Below are positions 1 to 8,206 of a stretch of 64,000 bases of DNA, piece by piece. The notes under the pieces are model-generated. The model was given only the letters and a program-made list of their open reading frames with translations. It was not told where the DNA came from and made no database searches. Origin of the DNA: Paenibacillus xylanilyticus (GTDB taxonomy: Bacteria > Bacillota > Bacilli > Paenibacillales > Paenibacillaceae); contig NZ_JABMCB010000192.1 of assembly GCF_013359935.1 (NCBI RefSeq), positions 62,001 through 126,000 of the forward strand. The letters are read 5' to 3'. A program made the translations under genes and the position numbers. The stretch's first letter is position 1, and every line of letters begins with the position of its first letter.

Positions 1-884
1 CGTTCGATTGGATAATCGATGCCTGCTTCGTGAGCCAGAGCCAACGTGTGCAGTACGGTGTTGGTTGAACCACCCATGGCCATATCGAGTGCAAATGCGT
101 TGTCGATGGCTTCTACCGTAACGATGTCGCGTGGTTTCAGATCCATTTTGATCAGTTCCATCAATTGTTTCGCAGATTGTTTAACAAACTCACGACGCTC
201 TGGAGCTACTGCCAGAATGGTACCGTTACCTGGCATAGCCAGTCCCATTGCTTCAGCCAGGCAGTTCATGGAGTTTGCTGTGAACATACCGGAGCAGGAG
301 CCGCAAGTTGGGCAACCGAACTGTTCGAGCTCAAGCAAGCTCTTATCGTCGATTTTACCTGCCTGGAATGCACCAACACCTTCAAATACGGATGTCAGGG
401 ACAGGGCTTTACCGTTGCTGTCACGACCGGCTTTCATCGGTCCACCGCTAACAAACACGGTAGGGATATTGCAGCGGAGTGCACCCATCATCATGCCTGG
501 TGTAATTTTGTCACAGTTCGGGATACATACCATGCCGTCGAACCAGTGCGCGGATACAACCGTTTCAACAGAATCGGCAATGATATCACGGCTTGGCAGC
601 GAGTAACGCATACCGATATGTCCCATGGCAATTCCATCGTCTACGCCGATTGTGTTGAATTCGAACGGAACGCCACCGGCTTCACGAATTGCATCCTTTA
701 CAATTTTACCGAATTCCTGCAGGTGCACATGACCTGGCACGATATCGATGTATGAGTTACATACGGCAATAAACGGTTTGCCAAAGTCCTCTTCTTTAAC
801 GCCTGCTGCGCGGAGCAGACTGCGGTGCGGTGCACGGTCAAAACCTTTTTTGATCATATCGGAACGCATCTTCTTGGCTGACAT
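1..884 (-). CDS. ilvD: Dihydroxy-acid dehydratase, 5' part (gene runs off the left edge)
   Basis: The minus strand is open from an ATG at 884 to the window edge, giving about 294 residues of the N-terminal part. IlvD dehydrates 2,3-dihydroxy acids to 2-keto acids in valine, leucine and isoleucine synthesis. Visible family signatures are the start SAKKMRSDMIKKG, the motif VCIPNCDKITPGM with its iron-sulfur cysteine, and QFGCPTCGSCSGMFTANSMN with the second cysteine cluster. A G-rich ribosome binding site lies about 8 bases before the ATG. The reading frame is intact throughout the visible part. The upstream 885-1107 stretch holds no gene and no T-box or riboswitch that I can recognise. Identity is near certain; only the C-terminal part is missing. 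Confidence 0.95.
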   Translation of the reverse strand, partial: MSAKKMRSDMIKKGFDRAPHRSLLRAAGVKEEDFGKPFIAVCNSYIDIVPGHVHLQEFGKIVKDAIREAGGVPFEFNTIGVDDGIAMGHIGMRYSLPSRDIIADSVETVVSAHWFDGMVCIPNCDKITPGMMMGALRCNIPTVFVSGGPMKAGRDSNGKALSLTSVFEGVGAFQAGKIDDKSLLELEQFGCPTCGSCSGMFTANSMNCLAEAMGLAMPGNGTILAVAPERREFVKQSAKQLMELIKMDLKPRDIVTVEAIDNAFALDMAMGGSTNTVLHTLALAHEAGIDYPIE

Positions 885-1107
885 GGTGTATTTCCCCCCA
901 AATATAAAATGTATTCGAGCAACATGAATGGAAATAAAATGGCAGTGCATCTGTCGTTTAATTTCATCCGTACTCTAAAAAAATAGACCGACTTGGCCGG
1001 CTTCGAGCTTCCGTAGTTTGTGAAACTCTTTGCTGCTTTAAACCCGTGAATAACCCGGTTTTTCTATAGAGTCTATCACAATCGCCGTCATATTTCTACA
1101 ATTCAAT

Positions 1108-1146
1108 AGAAAGAAGCCGACTTCCATTTAAATGGCTTCGGCTTCC
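1108..1146 (-). terminator. Rho-independent terminator of the KGG-repeat gene
   Basis: On the minus strand a GAAGCCGA...TCGGCTTC inverted repeat, extended by CCATTT/AAATGG, is followed by a T-rich run. It sits about 55 bases past the stop of the KGG-repeat gene and separates it from ilvD. Confidence 0.8.
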
Positions 1147-1199
1147 TCAACAGTAATTTCACGTTTCGTTATGAATCGGAGAAAATACGTTTAACAAGG

Positions 1200-1451
1200 C
1201 TAGTTACTTCCGCCTTTGCGTCCAATCTCGCGATAGAATTCTTTGGTATGCGTTTCGGAGGTGGCTTCGCCGCCTTTGCGGCCAATCTCTTTGTAAAAAT
1301 CGGAATCATGAGCATCCGAGGTGGCTTCTCCACCTTTTCTGCCTATCATTTGATAAAAGCTGCGGTCATGATTTTTGGAGGTAGCTCTGCCACCTAATCG
1401 GCCTGCCTCCTCACGGCTCATCTTCTGTCCAGTTGCTTGCGAACGTGCCAT
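1200..1451 (-). CDS. KGG-repeat general stress protein (GsiB-like)
   Basis: This 83-residue hydrophilic protein is built of tandem units of about 20 residues with the pattern FYxxIGRKGGEATS, seen at least three times after a related first unit RLGGRATSKNHDRSF. This is the KGG repeat of GsiB-type stress and desiccation proteins, which are cytoplasmic and probably protective; no enzymatic role is known. The ATG at 1451 has a good AAGGAG site nine bases upstream. It is monocistronic, with its own terminator downstream. A GGGATA element upstream could be a sigma-B-like -10, but I see no convincing -35, so regulation is open. The same short motif is repeated at the DNA level, so copy number may vary between strains. 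Confidence 0.85.
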   Translation of the reverse strand: MARSQATGQKMSREEAGRLGGRATSKNHDRSFYQMIGRKGGEATSDAHDSDFYKEIGRKGGEATSETHTKEFYREIGRKGGSN

Positions 1452-1573
1452 TACAAATCACTCCTTACGGGATAAGTTGTTTTTTGTAGCGCGTATCCCT
1501 ACTTACCACGTTATTTCCAGCCTGAAACAAGCCGGTTGCCATGGAAAGCAATGCATAATCTACATCTAAACGA

Positions 1574-2614
1574 TCACACGGAGCGTTTAAATAATTCCCG
1601 GCGATGAAGAGTAAACCGTGAGGTATCCGGTTCGATTAGTGGCCGAAAGGCATGGCGTATGGCCGGATGGGCCAATAATACAGCGAACATTACGGCAATG
1701 ACGACAATCACCGGAATGTATAATCCGCTTTCTATATGATTGTAGACCCCCGACCAGATCGTAAGACGAACAAGAAATCCGTGCAGAAGAAAAACATAAA
1801 GCGTACGTCGTCCCAGATCGGTCAGTTTGGATGTGAGTGAAGGCACCCAGGCGAGAAAAAGTGCACCTGACACTATTTCCAGCGCATAGATCCCGAGGCG
1901 ATATATGCCGGCATACCATTCATGGTGGCCCAGTTCAGCGTAAGTCATGCTGCCCATCAACCAGCCTGTGGATATCTCAAGTCCACCCAATCCAATCCAT
2001 ATCAAAAGGCCAGCCGATAATGCTGCTGCGGCGTTACGGCCCCAGCCTGATCTCAAATAAGACCGAATAGTTGCTCCGTAGTCGTAACCGATCATAAAGA
2101 AAGGAAGGAATACAAATGTTCGGCTAAAGCTCAGCCAGAATCCGTCCACGGGCAAATAGCCGGCGATAATTCCCAGCACAATGGAGGCAATCAGCCGATG
2201 GACCGGCTTCCATGACATAGTAAGCCTAAGCAGAAGTCTCCAGCAAAAATGGCTGGCCAGAAACCAAAGCAACAAATAAGGCGCAAAAAAGGACAGCTTC
2301 ATATGAGGGGTGTGAAACACCGTGAAATCCATTAGAGCATATAGGGATTGGAAAAGAACGTACTGCAGCACAAGTTGTTTAAGCACTCTGCGTCCGGCTT
2401 CTCCCTGCGGGGAATGTCTGGCAAAGTACCCGGTAACCCATACAAATAGCGGCATATGAAACGTATATATCCACAGGAACAGAGCCTCAGCTCCCGCAAA
2501 GCGTGTAATCAGCGGTTCAAGGGCGTTGCCAACGAGTACGCAGACAATAAGCATAAAGCGCAAGTTGTAAAAAAATGATTCCTGGTCATCACGGATTCCA
2601 GTCCGGTTGTTCAT
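1574..2614 (-). CDS. Acyltransferase 3 family membrane protein
   Basis: This 346-residue polytopic membrane protein starts in an N-terminal region typical of the family (NLRFMLIVCVLVGNALEP) and has the FHMPLFVWVTGYFAR segment with the conserved histidine found in acyltransferase-3 proteins. About ten hydrophobic segments follow. Such proteins transfer acyl groups onto extracytoplasmic sugars or polymers; the acceptor cannot be told from sequence. The ATG at 2614 follows AGGAGGG with seven bases between. It stands alone between the KGG gene and the divergent kdgK operon. The C-terminus (TSRFTLHRRELFKRSV) is basic and cytoplasmic. The closest Bacillus analogue that comes to mind is YkrP, by family resemblance only. 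Confidence 0.75.
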   Translation of the reverse strand: MNNRTGIRDDQESFFYNLRFMLIVCVLVGNALEPLITRFAGAEALFLWIYTFHMPLFVWVTGYFARHSPQGEAGRRVLKQLVLQYVLFQSLYALMDFTVFHTPHMKLSFFAPYLLLWFLASHFCWRLLLRLTMSWKPVHRLIASIVLGIIAGYLPVDGFWLSFSRTFVFLPFFMIGYDYGATIRSYLRSGWGRNAAAALSAGLLIWIGLGGLEISTGWLMGSMTYAELGHHEWYAGIYRLGIYALEIVSGALFLAWVPSLTSKLTDLGRRTLYVFLLHGFLVRLTIWSGVYNHIESGLYIPVIVVIAVMFAVLLAHPAIRHAFRPLIEPDTSRFTLHRRELFKRSV

Positions 2615-2691
2615 GTTGTAACCCTCCTGTTGACCTCACTAATTAAGGTCATCTGTATCTGTAATAAGGGTAATACGGATATGGATCAGTC

Positions 2692-2725
2692 ATTGTGATA
2701 TAATTCACAATAGAAAGCGCTATCC
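2692..2725 (+). promoter_or_regulatory. Palindromic operator overlapping a -10 box, with adjacent cre-like site
   Basis: ATTGTGA-TATAAT-TCACAAT is a perfect 7-bp inverted repeat around a consensus -10 hexamer at 2699-2704. Directly after it, at 2712-2725, AGAAAGCGCTATCC matches the CcpA cre consensus at 12 of 14 positions. This fits a promoter controlled by a specific repressor and by catabolite repression ahead of kdgK-kdgA. No good -35 is visible for this -10, and the repressor is unknown. Confidence 0.5.
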
Positions 2726-2762
2726 TTTCTTGGAGCTGTGACAACAAAATGAACGCTCGGGA

Positions 2763-2791
2763 TTGACAACGGTTGCATAGAGGATGACAAT
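2763..2791 (+). promoter_or_regulatory. Candidate sigma-A promoter of kdgK-kdgA
   Basis: TTGACA at 2763-2768, a 17-base spacer, then GACAAT at 2786-2791. It lies 45 bases upstream of the kdgK start. It may act alone or together with the palindrome-linked -10 further upstream. Confidence 0.5.
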
Positions 2792-2835
2792 GGGGAAAGA
2801 AGATGAGGAAATGTAAATATAAGGAGGCGAGGAAG

Positions 2836-3801
2836 ATGTCAATGAATACCCGCCAGAGTCCTGAAATTGTTACATTCGGCGAAAGTATGGGTTTGCTGAC
2901 AGCAAAGGATACAAGGGGTTTAGAATACGCGGCTTCATTGGACAAGTCATTTGGCGGTGCAGAGAGCAATCTGGCCATCGGTGTGTCCCGACTGGGTCAT
3001 ACAAGCGGCTGGTTTGGTCGCTTGGGTCAGGATCCCATCGGCACCATGATTCTAAAAGCGATTCGTGGTGAAGGTGTAGACGTATCCCGGGCACGGATGA
3101 GTGCCACCGAGCCGACTGGTTTAATGATTCGTGAGAACGCTTCCGGGAAGTCCTCGGTACACTATTATAGGAAGCTATCCGCTGCAAGTGCCATGACACC
3201 CGATGATCTGGATCCGGACTATATTGCAGGAGCTCAAATTTTGCACGTTACAGGCATAACTGCAGCGATCAGCCCTTCGGGTTTATCTACAGTGGAAGCC
3301 GCTATACATATCGCCAAGCAGGCTGGTGTAAAAGTAAGTTTTGATCCGAATCTGCGTCTCAAGCTCTGGTCCGCAGAGGAGGCACGCCCGGTTTTACTCC
3401 GTCTGGCGGAGCAGGCTGACTACTTTTTGCCGGGTCTGGATGAATTGAAGCTTCTATATGACGAACAGGATGATCAAAAAATATTCGAGCGTTTATCCGC
3501 ACTGGGTACAATCTCGATCGTGAAGGGCGGTCCTGATTTGACCTATGTATTGGTGAATGGTACCCTAACGGAAGTTCCGTACTTCAAGGCGGATCATGTG
3601 CTGGATACGGTCGGGGCAGGAGATGGATTCTGCGCAGGCTTCCTGTCAGGGCTCCTTAAGGGCTATTCACCGCAGGAAGCTACCCGGCTCGGTAATTTGA
3701 CCGGTTCCATGGTAATACAGGCTGTGGGCGATTGGGAGGCACTCCCGACGTGGGAGCAAGTCGAGGCCAAGCTGAACAACGTAGCCCATGTTGAGCGCTA
3801 G
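2836..3801 (+). CDS. kdgK: 2-keto-3-deoxygluconate kinase (PfkB family)
   Basis: This 321-residue ribokinase-family sugar kinase probably phosphorylates 2-keto-3-deoxygluconate to KDPG. It has the N-terminal VTFGESMGLL strand, the substrate loop GGAESNLAIGVSRLG near residue 40, and the C-terminal PfkB signature DTVGAGDGFCAGFLSG with the catalytic Asp. The ATG at 2836 is chosen over the in-frame ATG at 2803 because AAGGAGG (2821-2827) is eight bases before it. The next gene is the KDPG aldolase, so the two complete the lower Entner-Doudoroff-like branch that handles pectin and glucuronate products. Other PfkB kinases, such as 5-dehydro-2-deoxygluconokinase, look alike; the neighbour decides the call. 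The window also holds a GH105 hydrolase locus, so a pectin link is plausible. Confidence 0.85.
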   Translation: MSMNTRQSPEIVTFGESMGLLTAKDTRGLEYAASLDKSFGGAESNLAIGVSRLGHTSGWFGRLGQDPIGTMILKAIRGEGVDVSRARMSATEPTGLMIRENASGKSSVHYYRKLSAASAMTPDDLDPDYIAGAQILHVTGITAAISPSGLSTVEAAIHIAKQAGVKVSFDPNLRLKLWSAEEARPVLLRLAEQADYFLPGLDELKLLYDEQDDQKIFERLSALGTISIVKGGPDLTYVLVNGTLTEVPYFKADHVLDTVGAGDGFCAGFLSGLLKGYSPQEATRLGNLTGSMVIQAVGDWEALPTWEQVEAKLNNVAHVER

Positions 3802-3887
3802 TCGCTGCTGAAATCATATAAGTCTCATCTTCGTTCTTCAAATGTAAGGCTTGTAATAACAACCACATTGACAAGGGAGAGAATGAA

Positions 3888-4553
3888 ATGAAGAAGCTTC
3901 AGCTGCTGCAAAAAATTACGGATAACGGGGTTGTTGCCGTACTTCGGGCCGACTCTGCTGACCAGGTCATTGCTATGGCCGAACAAGCCATTGCTGGCGG
4001 AATCAAAGTGATTGAGATCACCATGACCGTTCCCAGTGCGCTCAAAGCCATTGAGAAACTGAGCCGTGTCTACCACTGGAACACACAGGATCCTGAGAAG
4101 TTTGCCATTATAGGAGCAGGAACAGTACTTGAGCCCCAGACAGCAAGAGCTGCAATCATGTCAGGTGCCGAGTTTGTCGTTGGGCCTTCCTTGAATCCGG
4201 ATACCGTTAAGATTTGCAATCTCTATCGGATTCCGATCCTGCCTGGCGTAATGACCATTGCTGATGTTCAACGTGCGTTGGAACTCGGCGTGGATATTGT
4301 GAAATTGTTCCCAGGCAATCTGTATGATCCATCCATTATCAAAACGATAAAAGGGCCTATGCCACAGGCGAATTTTATGCCAACCGGCGGGGTATCCTTG
4401 TCCAATCTTGGCGACTGGATCAAGGGAGGAGCAGTAGCCGTGGGAATCGGCTCAGACCTGACCAACGAAGCCATGAAAACAGGGGATTTAAGTCATGTTC
4501 GCCGCAAGGCGGAACAATATATGGATGCTTACCGCAAGGCCAAGGCTGAATAA
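3888..4553 (+). CDS. kdgA: Bifunctional KHG/KDPG aldolase
   Basis: A 221-residue class I aldolase that cleaves KDPG to pyruvate and glyceraldehyde 3-phosphate and may also act on 2-keto-4-hydroxyglutarate. Family motifs are GVVAVLRADSADQ, GGIKVIEITMTVPSA with the catalytic Glu, GAGTVLEP, and VDIVKLFPGN with the Schiff-base lysine. PTGGVSLSNLGDWIKGGAVAVGIG forms the phosphate-binding end and is typical. The ATG follows AAGGGAGAG. It lies 86 bases after kdgK, most likely in one transcript. The length is normal for KDPG aldolases. Confidence 0.92.
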   Translation: MKKLQLLQKITDNGVVAVLRADSADQVIAMAEQAIAGGIKVIEITMTVPSALKAIEKLSRVYHWNTQDPEKFAIIGAGTVLEPQTARAAIMSGAEFVVGPSLNPDTVKICNLYRIPILPGVMTIADVQRALELGVDIVKLFPGNLYDPSIIKTIKGPMPQANFMPTGGVSLSNLGDWIKGGAVAVGIGSDLTNEAMKTGDLSHVRRKAEQYMDAYRKAKAE

Positions 4554-4560
4554 AAGCATG

Positions 4561-4620
4561 GCGTGGAATGAGCGCCGGGTCAATTGGGCTCTCATTCCAC
4601 GCGAGCCGCAGCACCTGCGG
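4561..4620 (+). other. Two consecutive perfect hairpins without a U-tract
   Basis: GCGTGGAATGAG (4561-4572) pairs with CTCATTCCACGC (4591-4602), a 12-bp perfect stem. It is followed at once by CCGCAG-CAC-CTGCGG (4606-4620). No T-run follows, so it is not a standard terminator. It may be an mRNA 3'-end stabiliser or processing site separating kdgA from the hydrolase gene, whose ribosome binding site begins 11 bases later. Confidence 0.5.
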
Positions 4621-4643
4621 TAAGTGAAGAAAGGTGATTGAAG

Positions 4644-5408
4644 TTGAGAAACCGGTATAATACAGGGCGCAAGAAGAGGGGCATCGGGAAATTTCTGCTC
4701 GTTCTTCTGGCGCTCATTGTCATTGGCTGCGGGTTTGTTGCCTGGAAGCTGTTCACTCCCTATGGACCGCAGGAAGTGGCCCAAACGGCCATGGAAACAG
4801 CGGATCAGGTTACGGTGAGCGAACAGGAGAGCTGGATTGATTTTGTACCAGACAAATCTGAAGGGATTAGTGTAATTTTCTATCCGGGTGGTTTGGTGAA
4901 ACCGGAAAGCTATGCTCCTCTTGCCCACGAGCTGGCGGAAGCCGGACATCATACCATTATTGCCAAAATGCCGGTCAATCTGGCAGTACTGAAACAAAAT
5001 TTGGCGGATGATATTCGCAATGCGTATCCAGACGAACCATTTGTCATGGGTGGACACTCATTGGGCGGATCCATGGCCGCACGTTATGCCGCATCCCATC
5101 CGGACGCACTCCAAGGCATCTTTTTCCTGGCATCCTATCCGGATCAAAAGGGCAGTGTGAAGTCACTTGGAATTCCGGCTCTCTCCATTTTGGGCACCAA
5201 TGATGAAGTCGTCAACGCGACCAAGTATCAGAATGGCCGTGCTTATCTGCCAGAAGACACCGTGTATTACACGATCGAAGGAGGAAACCACTCGCAATTC
5301 GGAGATTACGGACATCAGAGTGGTGACGGAGAACCAGGAATTACAGGTGAAGAGCAGCTGTCTCAAACGGTAAATACAATCTCGGGATGGCTTGAAGGTA
5401 TCAAATAG
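4644..5408 (+). CDS. Membrane-anchored alpha/beta hydrolase
   Basis: A 254-residue protein with a basic start (RNRYNTGRKKRG), one N-terminal membrane segment (FLLVLLALIVIGCGFVAWKLF) and an extracytoplasmic alpha/beta-hydrolase domain. The catalytic triad can be read directly: Ser139 in GGHSLGG, Asp187 in GTNDEVV and His216 in EGGNHSQFGDYG. The ending NHSQFGDYGHQSGDGEP is characteristic of the abhydrolase-5 subgroup. The substrate is unknown; an esterase or lipase-like role at the cell surface is possible. The start is a TTG at 4644, because AAGGTGA lies seven bases before it; the TTG at 4638 abuts the site. It is followed closely by a HAD phosphatase gene and is probably co-transcribed with it. 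Confidence 0.75.
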   Translation: MRNRYNTGRKKRGIGKFLLVLLALIVIGCGFVAWKLFTPYGPQEVAQTAMETADQVTVSEQESWIDFVPDKSEGISVIFYPGGLVKPESYAPLAHELAEAGHHTIIAKMPVNLAVLKQNLADDIRNAYPDEPFVMGGHSLGGSMAARYAASHPDALQGIFFLASYPDQKGSVKSLGIPALSILGTNDEVVNATKYQNGRAYLPEDTVYYTIEGGNHSQFGDYGHQSGDGEPGITGEEQLSQTVNTISGWLEGIK

Positions 5409-5437
5409 ATGTTGCTGCCAGGAGGGACGGCTCGGTT

Positions 5438-6214
5438 ATGGCCATACTTCAAATAAAAGATTTACAGATTCCCTGTCAGGGCATTTTGTTCGATAAGGAC
5501 GGGACGCTGCTTGAGTTTTTACAATTATGGGGACCATGGGCGCAATCCTTGCTGAATCAACTGGAAACAGTGTTAGCCGACCTTGGAGCCGGGTTTACGG
5601 TGGAAAGAGAAAAGGTTCTCGGTACGATTCATGACAGCGAAGGACGCATTGTCGGTTATGACAGGCAGGGTCCACTGGCAATCGCTACTGTAGATGAGAG
5701 TACCGGGCTCCTGGCCGGGCAGTTGTATGCGGCTGGTATGCCATGGAATGACGCAATTACTACGATACGCAAGCTGTCCAGCACTGCCATACAGGAAATC
5801 CGGTTAAGGCGTCAGGCCCAGCCCATGCCGGGCTTGGTTACCTTTTTACAGACCTGCCAAGCTGCTTCAATCCCGTTGGCTGTAGTAACCTCGGACACTA
5901 CTTCGGCTGCGATAGAACATTTGGAATGGATGGGACTGCGCTCCTTTTTTACATCCATCGTCGGCTGTGACCGCGTTACTTTGGGGAAGCCGGATGGCGA
6001 GTCCGTCATACTGGCATGTGGTGAGCTACATATTCTTCCTCACCAGGCCATAGTCATAGGGGATAGCAACGGAGACATGCAGATGGGACGGAACGCAGGG
6101 GTCGCTCATGTCATTGGTTTTTGTCCTCAAGGAGAGCAAGCAGCTTTTTTGCAAGATGCAGATGTCATTATTGGGGATTATCTCGAAATAAGGGTGAATC
6201 CGAATGGTGGCTGA
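5438..6214 (+). CDS. HAD-superfamily phosphatase (phosphoglycolate phosphatase-like)
   Basis: A 258-residue HAD hydrolase. Motif I is LFDKDGTLLEF near residue 20 with both aspartates, motif II is VVTSDTT near residue 150, the conserved lysine is in LGKPDGESV, and motif IV is VIGDSNGDMQMGRNAGV. A cap domain lies between motifs I and II. It dephosphorylates a small phosphorylated metabolite; the substrate cannot be named. Its 3' end is separated from the sirtuin start by only 31 bases, and the spacing suggests an operon with the hydrolase before it and the sirtuin after it. Confidence 0.8.
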   Translation: MAILQIKDLQIPCQGILFDKDGTLLEFLQLWGPWAQSLLNQLETVLADLGAGFTVEREKVLGTIHDSEGRIVGYDRQGPLAIATVDESTGLLAGQLYAAGMPWNDAITTIRKLSSTAIQEIRLRRQAQPMPGLVTFLQTCQAASIPLAVVTSDTTSAAIEHLEWMGLRSFFTSIVGCDRVTLGKPDGESVILACGELHILPHQAIVIGDSNGDMQMGRNAGVAHVIGFCPQGEQAAFLQDADVIIGDYLEIRVNPNGG

Positions 6215-6245
6215 ACGGGATCATTCCGCTAAAGGAGGAGAGAGG

Positions 6246-6986
6246 ATGAACGGGGCAGAACAACTGGTTTCCTGGATTCAGGAAAGTTCAAACATTGTTT
6301 TTTTCGGAGGGGCAGGAACGTCGACGGAAAGCGGGATTCCCGACTTCCGCTCTGCCGCTGGCCTATATCAGACGGAGCAGCATTCACCTTATCCACCGGA
6401 GGAACTGCTGAGTCGTCATTTTTTTGATCAGCATCCCGATATTTTTTATGATTTCTATCGCGGTAAAATGCTTCATCCCGATGCGGTACCTAATGGTTGC
6501 CACAGACTCCTTGCACGACTGGAGCAGGAAGGCCGCCTTAAGGCAGTCATCACCCAGAATATCGACGGATTGCATCAAAAAGCAGGGAGCATGAATGTGC
6601 TGGAATTGCATGGTTCCGTTCATCGAAATGCCTGCATGGATTGCGGACGTTTTTACTCCTTGGATGACATCATTCACTCGAAGGAGGGGGTTCCCCGGTG
6701 TGCAGGTTGTGAGGGAGTAATCAAGCCTGACGTTGTGCTATATGAAGAGGAACTAGACCAGAACACCTTATACCAGTCCGTCGATGCCATCTCTTCTGCT
6801 GATTTGCTGCTGGTCGGCGGCACATCGCTCACCGTACATCCTGCTGCACAGTTAATTACTTATTTTCGCGGAAAACATACCGTATTGCTGAATGCCACGC
6901 CAACGGCTTATGACCGACAGGCAGATTTGCTGATTACCGAACCGATCGGTGAGGTAATGAATAAGGTGGACCAGCTTCTTGGTTAG
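6246..6986 (+). CDS. NAD-dependent protein deacylase (sirtuin, CobB/NpdA type)
   Basis: A 246-residue class U/III sirtuin. It shows the NAD-binding GGAGTSTESGIPDFRS, the QNIDGLHQKAG motif, catalytic His122 in ELHGS, and four zinc cysteines Cys130, Cys133, Cys152 and Cys155. GGTSLTVHPAAQL is the second NAD site. It removes acetyl groups from lysines, in Bacillus for example on acetyl-CoA synthetase; targets here are unknown. The ATG at 6246 is preferred over the in-frame upstream start inside the HAD gene because AAAGGAGGAG lies just before it. The length is normal. Confidence 0.92.
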   Translation: MNGAEQLVSWIQESSNIVFFGGAGTSTESGIPDFRSAAGLYQTEQHSPYPPEELLSRHFFDQHPDIFYDFYRGKMLHPDAVPNGCHRLLARLEQEGRLKAVITQNIDGLHQKAGSMNVLELHGSVHRNACMDCGRFYSLDDIIHSKEGVPRCAGCEGVIKPDVVLYEEELDQNTLYQSVDAISSADLLLVGGTSLTVHPAAQLITYFRGKHTVLLNATPTAYDRQADLLITEPIGEVMNKVDQLLG

Positions 6987-7063
6987 AACGTTTGTCTGAA
7001 TAACCGCATTCTCCCGCACTCTAACTGGGCGCAGGAAGCGGAACCTGGGGAAAGAAGGGATTC

Positions 7064-8074
7064 ATGATGGTCTACGTAGCCAGTGATACACGCTATGAAA
7101 CAATGAAATATAACCGTGTTGGACGTTCTGGACTGAAACTTCCGGCAATTTCACTTGGACTTTGGCATAACTTTGGCGGCATCAATAATGCGGAGAATGG
7201 TCGAAACATGATCACCCGCTCCTTTGATCTGGGCATTACGCATTTCGATCTCGCCAACAATTATGGTCCGCCCGCAGGTTCTGCAGAGCAGCTGTTTGGT
7301 CAGGTGCTGGCACAGGATCTGAAGCCTTATCGGGATGAGCTGGTGATATCCACCAAGGCGGGTTATTATATGTGGCCCGGACCGTATGGCGAATGGGGTT
7401 CCCGCAAAAATCTGGTGTCCAGTCTGAATCAGAGTCTGAAGCGCATGGGGCTGGACTATGTCGATATTTTCTACTCGCATCGTTATGATCCGGAAACACC
7501 GCTGGAAGAAACGATGATGGCTCTGGACCATATTGTTCGTTCGGGTAAAGCGTTGTATGTAGGCATCTCCAACTACCCTGCAGAACAGACGAAACAGGCT
7601 GCTGAAATTCTGAAAGGTTTGGGTACACCTCTATTGATCCACCAGCCGAAATACTCAATGCTGGATCGCTGGATTGAAGATGGGCTGCAGGATGTGCTCG
7701 ATGAGTATGGTGCAGGCAGCATTGCGTTCTGTCCTCTGGCACAGGGGCTGCTGACCAACAAGTATCTGAACGGCATTCCAGAGGATTCTCGTGCAAAGGG
7801 GCCTTCCGTCTTCTTGAACGAGAACAATATCTCGCCAGAGACACTGCGCAAAGTTCGTGCTCTCAATCAGATTGCAGCAGCACGTGGACAGAGTCTGGCC
7901 CAGTTTGCGCTGGCCTGGGTTCTGCGGAGCGGCAGGGTAACGTCTGCCTTGATTGGCGCAAGCCGGACATCGCAGATCGAGGAGAATGTGGCTGCGCTCA
8001 GTCAACTTGACTTCTCCTCGGAAGAACTGGAGCGAATCGAGTCCATTCTTCGTCCCGAACATCATGACAAATAA
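7064..8074 (+). CDS. yghZ: Aldo/keto reductase, YghZ/Gpr type
   Basis: A 336-residue NADPH-dependent aldo/keto reductase that closely resembles E. coli YghZ (L-glyceraldehyde 3-phosphate reductase) from the N-terminus onward: MVYVASDTRYETMKY, ISLGLWHNFGG, THFDLANNYGPPAGSAE with the catalytic Tyr, and STKAGYYMWPGPYG. It probably detoxifies methylglyoxal or related aldehydes. Start codons ATG at 7064 and 7067 are adjacent; AAAGAAGG fits either. A strong terminator follows. The gene lies 77 bases after the sirtuin and may be read through from it, though no dedicated promoter was identified. Confidence 0.88.
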   Translation: MMVYVASDTRYETMKYNRVGRSGLKLPAISLGLWHNFGGINNAENGRNMITRSFDLGITHFDLANNYGPPAGSAEQLFGQVLAQDLKPYRDELVISTKAGYYMWPGPYGEWGSRKNLVSSLNQSLKRMGLDYVDIFYSHRYDPETPLEETMMALDHIVRSGKALYVGISNYPAEQTKQAAEILKGLGTPLLIHQPKYSMLDRWIEDGLQDVLDEYGAGSIAFCPLAQGLLTNKYLNGIPEDSRAKGPSVFLNENNISPETLRKVRALNQIAAARGQSLAQFALAWVLRSGRVTSALIGASRTSQIEENVAALSQLDFSSEELERIESILRPEHHDK

Positions 8075-8110
8075 GCATATGGACTAAACATTTTAAAATG
8101 AAATGAAAAA

Positions 8111-8155
8111 AGAAGGTGCATCTTAGCCATGATGGCGAGTGCATCTTCTTTTTCT
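8111..8155. terminator. Bidirectional terminator between the aldo/keto reductase and AraC genes
   Basis: AGAAGGTGCA pairs with TGCATCTTCT (one G-U pair) with extra internal pairing. There are T-runs on both sides, on the plus strand at 8149-8154 and on the minus strand through the A-run at 8107-8111, so it can end both converging transcripts. Confidence 0.8.
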
Positions 8156-8206
8156 ATGTACACGTGGATAACCGGGGGGAGGTGATCTCACCCAGGTCTA
8201 AGGGAG

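Noticed and set aside
46..755. Two overlapping plus-strand open frames
   Set aside because: They are shadows of ilvD on the minus strand.
885..1107. T-box or attenuator ahead of ilvD
   Set aside because: The direct repeat AACCCG and the stretch show no specifier or terminator hairpin that I can identify.
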